This document shows, one piece after another, positions 1 to 6,931 of a DNA stretch of 64,000 bases. Each line of letters starts with the position of its first letter. Position 1 is the stretch's first letter. The DNA lies in contig JADJZE010000021.1 of the NCBI GenBank assembly GCA_016719405.1, positions 744,001 through 808,000 of the forward strand, written 5' to 3'. The notes beneath the pieces were generated by a model, which made no database searches, was not told the DNA's origin, and worked only from the letters and a program-made list of their open reading frames with translations. Origin of the DNA: Candidatus Aalborgicola lynettensis. GTDB lineage: Bacteria; Pseudomonadota; Gammaproteobacteria; Burkholderiales; Burkholderiaceae_C. Made by a program: the position numbers and the translations under genes.

Positions 1-341
1 ATCGCGTCTGGAAGTTTTAACCGGTACTGGGCACGCAATTGCGCTGCCAGGGCCGCAATCGGCGTTGAAACCGGAATCACGCGGTACAGCGACAGGGTTT
101 TCTCGTAACGCTTCGCCAACGCAGTCTGTCCGGCTCTGAATGGCCCCGTCAAAACTTCGGCCAACGTGATGGTCGACAGGGCGATCACCAAATCACTGCT
201 TGCCGCGGCTTCAAACAGCCCCACAAATTGATCGGCAAATTGCGGGTGCGATTCAAGCACGTAAATGAAGGGTGCCGTATCAACCATCACCGTGGCACCC
301 TGTGGCAGGCCTGCCCAGAGGCGCGGGACTTTGATCTTCAT
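1..341 (-). CDS. vapC: PIN-domain toxin (VapC-like), 3' end outside window
   Basis: Reading from an ATG at 341-339 on the minus strand, 113 residues are visible before the window edge. The protein opens MKIKVPRLWAGLPQG and then has the PIN-domain signature VMVDTAPFIYVLE, whose Asp is the first metal-binding acid of the nuclease. A second conserved region contains STITLAEVLTGP, with the usual Glu. PIN toxins are Mg-dependent RNases. The start follows the antitoxin stop directly, as expected for a TA operon. The C-terminal acidic residues lie outside the window, so activity cannot be judged. Confidence 0.8.
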   Translation of the reverse strand, partial: MKIKVPRLWAGLPQGATVMVDTAPFIYVLESHPQFADQFVGLFEAAASSDLVIALSTITLAEVLTGPFRAGQTALAKRYEKTLSLYRVIPVSTPIAALAAQLRAQYRLKLPDA

Positions 342-611
342 TTAGGCCTCACCCCACTCATCACGCAACGCGGACACCGTCTGGCCAACATGGGGCCCCC
401 AAAGCCCGCGCCCGGTGCCGCGTAATGCCAATAACCCGGACGCCAAATCAGCCTCTGCACGTGATTTTTGAACATCTTCAAGGGGCACGATGGCGGCGTA
501 TGGTTTTCCGTGCTTCGTAATGATGCAACGCGCACCCGCATGCGCATCGGCAACGATGCTTGGCAATTGAATACGCGCTTGTTCTATCCCATAGCTGGCG
601 TTGGCAGGCAT
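342..611 (-). CDS. vapB: Phd/YefM-type antitoxin
   Basis: This 89-residue protein starts at MPANASYGIEQARIQLP and has the Phd/YefM pattern: an N-terminal DNA-binding half with ITKHGKPYAAIVPLEDV, then a variable C-terminal half that would bind the toxin. The reading frame is open further upstream to about 701, but that extension is Pro-rich and overlaps the xth remnant, so the ATG at 611 is preferred. It lies immediately upstream of the PIN toxin in the same direction and probably represses the pair by binding the promoter region around 625-650. Confidence 0.8.
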   Translation of the reverse strand: MPANASYGIEQARIQLPSIVADAHAGARCIITKHGKPYAAIVPLEDVQKSRAEADLASGLLALRGTGRGLWGPHVGQTVSALRDEWGEA

Positions 612-624
612 GATGAACCCCGAA

Positions 625-650
625 AAATGTACAGAACGTACAGTATACGG
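625..650 (-). promoter_or_regulatory. candidate vapBC promoter/operator
   Basis: Just upstream of the antitoxin start lie two GTAC palindromes (630-633 and 638-641) and a GTATAC palindrome (643-648), spaced about 8 bases apart. Clustered short palindromes are usual for operators bound by Phd/YefM antitoxins. The assignment rests only on position and symmetry. Confidence 0.35.
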
Positions 651-678
651 TGTATCGGGGGGGGGCTCGCCCATGCAT

Positions 679-790
679 TCAAAGAGCCCAGCCGTACGCA
701 ATGGTCACCGGCGCGTGGTCGGAAAACTTCTCGCCTTTGTAGATGGCCGTCGAATGGGCCGTGGCGACCAAGAGGTGGATCAGCAGTCAA
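679..790 (-). pseudogene. 3'-terminal remnant of an exodeoxyribonuclease III (xth) gene
   Basis: On the minus strand this stretch reads LVATAHSTAIYKGEKFSD followed by HAPVTIAYGWAL and a stop at 681-679. The intact xth at 14351 ends with ALAATAQSVNIYKGEKFSD then HAPVTVGYDFEL. Both copies share the exact bases GTCACCGGCGCGTGGTCGGA (plus strand 704-723 here). Further upstream the fragment keeps a recognisable Trp-Ile-Asp codon run but has lost frame. It is in the same orientation as the intact gene 13.7 kb away, which is the arrangement left when an island integrates into a gene 3' end. From about 790 to 1022 no gene or element is recognised. Confidence 0.7.
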
Positions 791-1022
791 TCCACGTTTT
801 TGGTTTCCATTGTTTCTGTGTTTCCCGAAGACTGGGTAGTCCGTTGGGACCAGAGGCCGCTATGGATGGCGGTATGGGTCAGCGTCGCATTCAGGCCAAA
901 AGCGGGTCCTGAAGTTCCCGAAATGGTCGCTCCAGACCGGTCATTGGCGGCCTTAAGTCGGACGCCTATGGGGCAACATCCGACCCAAACCAGCCAATGA
1001 CTTTTGTCTCCAATAGGATCAG

Positions 1023-1451
1023 TCATGGCATATATCGCGCCTGTTCCGTTGCTTTGCCAGGCAGTGTGATGGTCACAAGGGCCTTTATGGTCGGGTTGGA
1101 TGCATATTTAGCCGTGCCTGTCATGCGATTTTCACCATCGGGTGAGAGCGTGACTACGGTTTTGTCATTGCCGCTCAAAAGCAAGACTGTACCCGTGGCA
1201 CCCGTGGTGGAAACTGCCTGCCCATCGAGGTTGGTTACATAAACTACAACCGGGTTGTCCATCGCGGCTTTTGCTTCTTTCTCAATCATTAGTTCAAAGC
1301 CGTATACGCCAGCAATAGCCAATTGACCTCCGTGCTTTCCTTTTACCGAATCAAAATGGGATGCGTCGCCGTGCGCCTGCGCTGAAGTTGCCCCGATTGC
1401 AAAAGTAAGAGTAGAGATCAAGATGGCAGTGATTCGTTTGGCAATTCCCAT
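1023..1451 (-). CDS. secreted small protein of the metal island, function unknown
   Basis: This 142-residue protein begins MGIAKRITAILISTLTFAIG and has a clear signal peptide with likely cleavage after TSAQA. The mature N terminus is His-rich (HGDASHFDSVKGKHGGQ), resembling the metal-binding lead segments of RND adaptor proteins and other periplasmic metal proteins. The remainder looks like a beta-rich domain. It is divergent from the transglutaminase-like gene and lies at the left end of the metal-resistance island, so a periplasmic metal-binding role is plausible but unproven. I do not recognise a named family. Confidence 0.75.
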   Translation of the reverse strand: MGIAKRITAILISTLTFAIGATSAQAHGDASHFDSVKGKHGGQLAIAGVYGFELMIEKEAKAAMDNPVVVYVTNLDGQAVSTTGATGTVLLLSGNDKTVVTLSPDGENRMTGTAKYASNPTIKALVTITLPGKATEQARYMP

Positions 1452-1518
1452 TGCGTTGTCCTTTTATGAAATGAACGTTGGCTTGTGACATCGCTCGAAA
1501 TACTACGAAAAGTTTTTC

Positions 1519-1549
1519 TTGACTCTGAAGTTACTTCAGGCAGTGTAAT
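1519..1549 (+). promoter_or_regulatory. MerR/PbrR-type promoter with 19-bp spacer
   Basis: TTGACT (1519-1524) and TGTAAT (1544-1549) are separated by 19 bases, longer than the sigma70 optimum. The spacer contains the dyad CTGAAGTTACTTCAG. This is the layout of promoters activated by MerR-family regulators. The same boxes, spacing and dyad half-site recur in the cadA promoter at 9265-9295, so the regulator encoded at 9315 probably controls both. Transcription would start near 1556, just before the ATG at 1572. Confidence 0.75.
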
Positions 1550-1571
1550 TCTAATTTACGGAGTCCCGACT

Positions 1572-2369
1572 ATGAAATCTCTACACATTGCCTCCAACCC
1601 CGCATTGGAATTCATTAACTCCAGCCCGATTCTGGATATCCACCACCCCGACATTCAGCGCCTGGTACAGATCCGCGGCTGGCGCGAGCTGAGTCCGTAT
1701 GCGCGCATTGGCGCGATATACGATTTTGTGCGCGATGAACTAGCCTTTGGCTACAACGCTAGTGACGACCTGCCTGCCTCGCGCGTGCTGGCCGACGGCA
1801 TAGGCCAATGCAACACCAAAGGCACGCTGTTCATGGCCTTGTTACGGGCAGTGGGCATCCCTTGCCGCATACATGGTTTCACCATCGACAAGGCCCTGCA
1901 GCGCGGCGCCATTACCGGTGTGGCCTACCAACTCGCTCCTCCGTCTATCCTACACAGCTGGGTCGAAGTGCTGTTTGAGGATCGCTGGGTGCGGCTGGAG
2001 GGTTTTATCCTCGACAAGCCCTACCTGAGTGCATTGCAAGCGGAGTTTGCCGATGTCGAAGGCAGCTTTTGCGGCTTTGGTGTGGCCACCACCAGCTTAC
2101 AGTCACCTATGGTCGACTGGCGGGGCCAAGACACCTTTATCCAGAAAGAGGGTATCAATCAGGACTTTGGGGTGTATGACACACCAGACGCGTTTTACCA
2201 GGCCCACGGGGTCAACCTGTCGGGTATCAAACGGTGGTTGTACATGCACGTCATCCGGCACTGGATGAACCGCAATGTAGACAACATCCGGCAGGGTCAG
2301 GTCCGTCCATCGAAGCGCCATGTGCAGCCACCTACGCAGGCGGGCAAGCACCTCGGGGCACACCTGTAG
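1572..2369 (+). CDS. transglutaminase-like cysteine protease-fold protein
   Basis: The 265-residue product has a transglutaminase-like (TGc) core: Cys at about residue 80 in DGIGQCNTKG, His at about 128 in SILHSWVEV and Asp at about 137 in FEDRWVRLEG, giving a complete Cys-His-Asp triad. There is no signal peptide from this start. An upstream in-frame start at 1485 is possible, but it would place the MerR-type promoter inside the gene, so the ATG at 1572 is preferred. It lies 17 bases before the CzcI-like gene and probably shares its transcript. The substrate is unknown; related domains act as peptidases or amidases. Confidence 0.8.
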   Translation: MKSLHIASNPALEFINSSPILDIHHPDIQRLVQIRGWRELSPYARIGAIYDFVRDELAFGYNASDDLPASRVLADGIGQCNTKGTLFMALLRAVGIPCRIHGFTIDKALQRGAITGVAYQLAPPSILHSWVEVLFEDRWVRLEGFILDKPYLSALQAEFADVEGSFCGFGVATTSLQSPMVDWRGQDTFIQKEGINQDFGVYDTPDAFYQAHGVNLSGIKRWLYMHVIRHWMNRNVDNIRQGQVRPSKRHVQPPTQAGKHLGAHL

Positions 2370-2386
2370 CTGGTAAACTCGACGAC

Positions 2387-2740
2387 ATGCGTAGTTGGTT
2401 TTTTGTTTTCTTATTAGTGCTAATGCCACTGCAGCTAACTTGGGCTGCAGTGAGTACCTATTGTCAGCACGAAAGCAATTCTTCAACCCAGCACCTGGGG
2501 CATCACGCTCACAAACACTCAGGTGTACCTTCGGATGGTGATGGCGCTGCAACGCCCGATGGGGCATCTGTTGAAAACGACTGTGGCGTTTGCCATTCGA
2601 ATTGTTCCTTAGCGTTTCAAAGCTCGTCGCAATCTCTGCGACTGACTGTAGTGCCGGTGCGGACTGATACGAATGCCGTTGTGTATCTAGGCCACTATCA
2701 AGACTTACCCGAACGCCCGCAGTGGTCTTCCCTGGTTTGA
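2387..2740 (+). CDS. czcI: CzcI-like periplasmic metal-resistance protein (orphan)
   Basis: This 117-residue protein has the N terminus MRSWFFVFLLVLMPLQLTWA, a signal peptide typical of the CzcI family, followed by a short mature region with YCQHE and a His cluster (HLGHHAHKH), then a CGVCHSNC motif. CzcI proteins precede czcCBA efflux operons and are thought to be periplasmic metal sensors or modulators. Here no RND efflux genes follow; lspA is next. The gene is probably co-transcribed with the upstream transglutaminase-like gene from the MerR-type promoter. The ATG at 2387 gives the expected signal peptide; longer frames are spurious. Confidence 0.75.
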   Translation: MRSWFFVFLLVLMPLQLTWAAVSTYCQHESNSSTQHLGHHAHKHSGVPSDGDGAATPDGASVENDCGVCHSNCSLAFQSSSQSLRLTVVPVRTDTNAVVYLGHYQDLPERPQWSSLV

Positions 2741-2849
2741 CCAGGGCGTTTCAGTTTAAGCATTGACCGGTGTCTTGCCGGTCAGCACACCATAACTATT
2801 CTCCCCCTGGATTTCGATCCGGCGATTCTGCCGGTTGTGATGGAGGTCA

Positions 2850-3383
2850 TTGGGGAAATTGTTTGTGGTGAAAGAATTTTGGCGCAAATATCCGCGTTGG
2901 GTCTGGATTGTTATGGTGCTAGCACTGATCTCGATAGATCAAAGCACTAAGGCATTTTTTGCTTCAACTATCCCATTGGGAAGTGCAATCGAAGTCACCT
3001 CCTGGTTCAACTTTGTACACGTACTCAATACCGGGGCGGCTTTTTCCATTCTGGCGGACGCTGGTGGCTGGCAACGTTGGTTTTTCATCTTTATGGGTGT
3101 TTTGGTGTTACTGCCAATAACGCTTCTGTGCCTGCTTCGCAAAATCGATCCTGCTGAATGTTGGATCTGTGCGGGTGTAGTGGCAGGCGGTGGCAGCAAT
3201 TTGATTGACCGTATCCAGACAGGTGCCGTCGTGGATTTTCTCGATGTTCACTGGAAGGCGCTCCACTGGCCGGCCTTTAACTTGGCAGACGTATTTATTG
3301 TCAGTGCCATGTTCGCCTGGGTTGGACTCTCCATCATCATGTCACAACGCCCACCCACTGACTTATGCAAGGAGTCATTATGA
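2850..3383 (+). CDS. lspA: lipoprotein signal peptidase (LspA/PbrC-like)
   Basis: This 177-residue inner-membrane aspartyl protease cleaves prolipoprotein signal peptides. Seen in order: SIDQSTKAF (the DQxxK motif), NTGAAFS, GGGSNLIDRI with one catalytic Asp, and HWPAFNLADVFI with the second. Four hydrophobic segments are present. No ATG fits; TTG at 2850 or GTG at 2865/2868 are candidates, with GGAGG at 2842-2846 nearby. LspA homologues accompany lead/cadmium ATPases in pbr-type loci (PbrC), so this is likely an island paralogue rather than the housekeeping copy. It overlaps the next gene by four bases. Confidence 0.88.
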   Translation: MGKLFVVKEFWRKYPRWVWIVMVLALISIDQSTKAFFASTIPLGSAIEVTSWFNFVHVLNTGAAFSILADAGGWQRWFFIFMGVLVLLPITLLCLLRKIDPAECWICAGVVAGGGSNLIDRIQTGAVVDFLDVHWKALHWPAFNLADVFIVSAMFAWVGLSIIMSQRPPTDLCKESL

Positions 3384-3796
3384 AGTCCGCGTGGCCACTT
3401 CTTCTTGCTGCGTGGATGCTCGCCACATTGTCCACTGCAGGAGCGATCTTCATTGGCGAAGTCATGTTGATGACACCCTGTACCTTATGCTGGTACCAGC
3501 GCATAGCCATGTTTCCGTTGACACTCGTTCTCGGAATGGCCAGTTATAGCAATGACCGCCAGGGTGCGGTCTATGCCATACCTTTGGCTGTATCAGGAAC
3601 ATTGATTTCTGGCTACCACACCTTGCTGGTGGCTGGCTGGATTCCGAAAACATGGATTCCCTGTGGTGCCGGTGTCTCGTGCGCCAATCAGAAGCTGGAA
3701 ATACTCAACGGCCTGCAAATTCCTTGGCTTTCCTTTGCGGCCTTTCTTCTTATCACCGTTTTGCTCTCCTTCTATCTCAAGAATACATCCAAATGA
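3380..3796 (+). CDS. DsbB/BdbC-like disulfide oxidoreductase
   Basis: This 138-residue four-helix membrane protein carries CTLCWYQR near residue 35, the quinone-coupled Cys pair of the DsbB/BdbC family, and a second Cys pair in IPCGAGVSCAN. It would reoxidise the DsbA-like protein encoded next, passing electrons to quinone. AAGGAG (3369-3374) precedes the ATG at 3380. The start overlaps the lspA stop, and its stop overlaps the next start, so the three are translationally coupled. It resembles the short BdbC type more than E. coli DsbB. Confidence 0.85.
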   Translation: MKSAWPLLLAAWMLATLSTAGAIFIGEVMLMTPCTLCWYQRIAMFPLTLVLGMASYSNDRQGAVYAIPLAVSGTLISGYHTLLVAGWIPKTWIPCGAGVSCANQKLEILNGLQIPWLSFAAFLLITVLLSFYLKNTSK

Positions 3797-4449
3797 AATC
3801 CAAAAAAATAACCGTCGCAATTCTGATGTGCGTTGTAGTGGCCATGTTTGCCTTCGGCATGTACTCTTACCAACAACGTGTTCACAACTCCCAAATGGAG
3901 AAAGTTAGTCAAGCTGCAAGTCGACTGATTCGTCCTACATCAACAGTGCTGGGGCCCATGAATGCGCCAGTGACCATCGTCGAGTTTTTTGATCCCGCAT
4001 GTGAAACATGCAGAGCCTTTTACCCAATGGTGAAAGACCTTATGCGCCAACACGCTGGCAACATCCGTTTGGTGTTGCGGTATGCACCATTTCATCAGGG
4101 GTCTGACCAAGTAGTCAAACTATTGGAGGCGGCCAAGAAACAAGATAAATATTTACCGGTGCTGGAATCGGTCTTGGAAGCACAGCCTATGTGGGCCGAC
4201 CACGGAAGACCTAATTTGGAGTTGGCGTACCAGGCTGCCGAAAAGGCTGGACTGGATATTCAAAAAGCCTTGGTTGATGCAAAGTCACCCGACATTGAGG
4301 CCTTGATAGCGCAAGACATTGAAGATTTAACCGCTTTGGAAGTTACAAAGACACCGACCTTCTTTGTCAATGGCAGAGGGTTGCCCAGCTTTGGCATTGA
4401 ACAGCTAAAGGCACTGGTGGTGGAAGAGCTGGCCAAGAGTAAAAAATAA
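3793..4449 (+). CDS. DsbA/BdbD-like thioredoxin-fold protein
   Basis: The 218-residue protein has one N-terminal membrane anchor (ILMCVVVAMFAFGMYSY) and a DsbA-type thioredoxin fold. The active site is C70-E-T-C73 in FFDPACETCRAF, and the cis-proline loop is TKTPTFFVNG. It probably introduces disulfides into exported proteins of the island, with the membrane DsbB-like partner encoded immediately upstream. The start overlaps the partner's stop (ATGA). The Cys-rich secreted proteins at 9938 and 10282 are possible clients, but that is inference. Confidence 0.85.
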   Translation: MKSKKITVAILMCVVVAMFAFGMYSYQQRVHNSQMEKVSQAASRLIRPTSTVLGPMNAPVTIVEFFDPACETCRAFYPMVKDLMRQHAGNIRLVLRYAPFHQGSDQVVKLLEAAKKQDKYLPVLESVLEAQPMWADHGRPNLELAYQAAEKAGLDIQKALVDAKSPDIEALIAQDIEDLTALEVTKTPTFFVNGRGLPSFGIEQLKALVVEELAKSKK

Positions 4450-4456
4450 AGGTGCA

Positions 4457-5089
4457 ATGATGAAAACTCAAAATTCACATCAACTTTTTTGCACTGAGCG
4501 CCGGACAATGTTGGGAAGCTTGATTGTCGGATTGGCGTCGTCGACATTAATCGCTTGTTCGCCCAAAGCCGAGCCCTTTCAGGGCACTGACATCACTGGG
4601 GTTGACTACGCACAGGGCTTTCGTCTCAAAGACCAGAATGGCGTAGAAAGAAGCCTTGCCGATTTTCAGGGCAAAGTCACCGTGGTGTTCTTTGGGTTCA
4701 CACAGTGCCCGGATGTTTGCCCGACTTCATTGACCACGATGGCCGAAGTAAAGCGACTTCTTGGGGCGCAAGATGATGCATTACAAGTGATATTCATCAC
4801 TGTAGATCCTGAGCGGGACACATTGCCGTTACTCAAAGCGTACATGTCGAACTTTGATCCGACTTTCCTTGCGCTGCGTCCCGAGCCTTCACAGCTACCC
4901 TCCCTGGCTGCGGATTTCAAAACCTATTACAAAAAAGTCGAAGGTAAAACACCGACCTCCTACAGCATGGACCACTCAACAGGCAAGTTCATTTTTGATA
5001 CGCAAGGTCGAGTGCGGCTGTACTCCCAGTACGGAACCGAAGCGCATGTGCTCAAGGACGATATACAGAAACTGCTGAAGGTCAAGTGA
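4457..5089 (+). CDS. SCO1/SenC-family copper or thiol-redox lipoprotein
   Basis: The 210-residue protein has an N-terminal signal with lipobox-like STLIACS, so it is probably membrane-anchored by lipid and matured by LspA. The SCO motif CPDVC (Cys84 and Cys88) and the distal His at about 173 in SMDHST are all present, giving the full Cu-binding/redox triad. SCO proteins deliver copper to CuA of cytochrome oxidase or act as thiol reductases. No oxidase gene is adjacent, and the company of Dsb-like genes favours an envelope redox role. AAAGG precedes the start. Confidence 0.85.
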   Translation: MMKTQNSHQLFCTERRTMLGSLIVGLASSTLIACSPKAEPFQGTDITGVDYAQGFRLKDQNGVERSLADFQGKVTVVFFGFTQCPDVCPTSLTTMAEVKRLLGAQDDALQVIFITVDPERDTLPLLKAYMSNFDPTFLALRPEPSQLPSLAADFKTYYKKVEGKTPTSYSMDHSTGKFIFDTQGRVRLYSQYGTEAHVLKDDIQKLLKVK

Positions 5090-6336
5090 TGGGACGCTTG
5101 ATGCGCACTACTACTTCTCTCAAGTACGTCATTACCGTTATTGTCAGTGCTTCGATTGCAGTACCCGCATTTGCGCAACACAGGCCCAAGCCTAACCTTC
5201 CCAAATCAACCCGACCAGCAAACTCGGACGGGATAGCGGAAGCACGGCTCATTGAAATCTTCCGCTTGATTGGGGCCTCCAACGCACGCGCGGCACTGGG
5301 AAAAGCAGAGACACTTGTGAAGGACTATCCGCATTTTCAGCTGGCGCAACTAGTCTACGGGGATCTGTTATCCGCCTTATCTCGTCCGATTCGACAGATT
5401 GGAGATGTCACCCGTGAACTTGAGCAGGCTTCGGCCAGCAACCTGGAAGCTTTGAGGGAAGAGTCAAAGCTGCGTATCGCGGCGTTGCAGCAGCGTCCTC
5501 CTGTTGACTCTATACCTTCTCAGTTCGTTGGACTATCCAGAAGAAATAAGCATGTCATCGCGGTGGACACGGCCAACGCCCGTTTGTATCTTTTTCAGAA
5601 TACGGGAAGTGGAACCCGCTTGTTAGCGGATTACTACATCTCCGTTGGCAAAGCGGGGGTAAGAAAAAATGTCGAAGGTGATCAGCGCACCCCATTGGGG
5701 GTGTATTTCATCACCAGCAATTTGGACCCAAATAGCCTAAAAGATCTGTATGGATCTGGTGCGCTGCCGGTGAATTACCCCAATGTGCTTGACCTTCGAC
5801 GAGGAAAAACTGGCAGCGGTATCTGGTTACATGGCACACCATCTACCCAGTTCACCCGAGCACCCCAGGCCACAGACGGATGCGTTGCAGTCGCGAATCC
5901 CGATCTGGACCGCATCATCAAAACGGTCGAAATCCGTACTACTCCCGTTCTGATTGGTGAAAATTTCAAGTGGGTTCGAGCGGTAGAGCTGCAACGGGAG
6001 CGTCAGCAATTGAATGGCACTTTACAAAGTTGGGCGGCCGCTAAGAGTTCTGGAAGTGCGAATGAGCTTATGAAGTACTACGCAAGTGACTTCAGTGCAG
6101 ATGGTAAAGATCGGGCAGCTTTTGGTGAAAGCGTACAGGCCGAAATCGCAAAGCTGGGTAAAAAAATCATTCAACTTAACGATGTTTCACTGATCCGCTG
6201 GACGGATGACGCTGAAATATTAGTAGCCACATTTGGAGAGTTAGTCCAAGGGGAGCGTACAGGGCGCACTGTTAGACAGTATTGGCAGAAGCGCTCAGAC
6301 GCATGGAAGATTATTTACGAGGGTGTGGTGGGGTGA
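5089..6336 (+). CDS. L,D-transpeptidase with C-terminal Cds6-like domain
   Basis: About 415 residues. A signal peptide ends near AVPAFA. A helical segment (residues 40-135) precedes the YkuD catalytic domain with HGTPS (His about 248) and TDGCVAV (nucleophile Cys about 265). The last 110 residues form a SnoaL/NTF2-like Cds6-type domain. Such enzymes crosslink peptidoglycan through 3-3 bonds or attach proteins to it. The ATG at 5089 abuts the SCO stop; ATG at 5101 is an alternative. It closes the five-gene lspA operon, linking metal resistance to envelope remodelling. Confidence 0.85.
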   Translation: MGRLMRTTTSLKYVITVIVSASIAVPAFAQHRPKPNLPKSTRPANSDGIAEARLIEIFRLIGASNARAALGKAETLVKDYPHFQLAQLVYGDLLSALSRPIRQIGDVTRELEQASASNLEALREESKLRIAALQQRPPVDSIPSQFVGLSRRNKHVIAVDTANARLYLFQNTGSGTRLLADYYISVGKAGVRKNVEGDQRTPLGVYFITSNLDPNSLKDLYGSGALPVNYPNVLDLRRGKTGSGIWLHGTPSTQFTRAPQATDGCVAVANPDLDRIIKTVEIRTTPVLIGENFKWVRAVELQRERQQLNGTLQSWAAAKSSGSANELMKYYASDFSADGKDRAAFGESVQAEIAKLGKKIIQLNDVSLIRWTDDAEILVATFGELVQGERTGRTVRQYWQKRSDAWKIIYEGVVG

Positions 6337-6427
6337 AGCGCGCATTTGCTCTTTGACCATGTTGACGCCAGTGCATGGCACGAGCGTCAGATTTTTTAAC
6401 TCATTTCTCCGTCCCGCCGAAAAAACT

Positions 6428-6895
6428 TCAATACTGGAAACTACGCCCGACGAGTTTGCGCCACCGGCGCTGGCGGTGATGGTAGAAAACTTTTGCAAAC
6501 AGCCAGATAGGCAGCGTCAGTAGGCCAGCGTTGATGTTAACGGTGTCGGTGTACCAGGTTCGCCCGGCTTCGGCCTTGATCGTGATGGTATGGTCCCACA
6601 CACGGACGAGTGCGCTGTGCCCGTTATCCCGGAGCAAAAAGCCTTCCACCGCCTCCGGGTAAGAAATAACAATGGCTTGCTTTCCGAACGGCAGGAACCC
6701 CAGAATGCGAAGACCAACCCAGTGTGTGCCTGTAGACCATTGTTTGGGAAATGTGCCAGGTGAAATGGGCGTGAAACGAATCAGCGGGTAAGCAACGTAT
6801 TCCAGAAGGCGCGGTGTTCTCACATGGGCCTCTGCTTGTTCGAATGAACAATCCAGCAGCGTAGAGAGTTCTATTTGCATGGCGTGTTCAATCAT
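6428..6895 (-). CDS. SRPBCC-fold family protein, function unknown
   Basis: This 155-residue cytosolic protein starts near MIEHAMQIELSTLLDCS; the second Met (6880) is an equally good start. The alternation of beta segments, the motif VWDHTITIKAE and the terminal amphipathic helix resemble START/SRPBCC ligand-binding folds, often annotated as polyketide cyclase-like. It lies 36 bases downstream of the cadA stop in the same direction, so it is probably the second gene of the cadA transcript. The ligand is unknown. Confidence 0.65.
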   Translation of the reverse strand: MIEHAMQIELSTLLDCSFEQAEAHVRTPRLLEYVAYPLIRFTPISPGTFPKQWSTGTHWVGLRILGFLPFGKQAIVISYPEAVEGFLLRDNGHSALVRVWDHTITIKAEAGRTWYTDTVNINAGLLTLPIWLFAKVFYHHRQRRWRKLVGRSFQY

Positions 6896-6931
6896 CGGAT
6901 CAGTTATGGGTTGTCTGCGAAATCCACTCGG

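Noticed and set aside
2764..2784. Terminator between czcI and lspA (TGACCGG hairpin)
   Set aside because: A 7-bp stem exists but there is no T tract, so termination is not supported.
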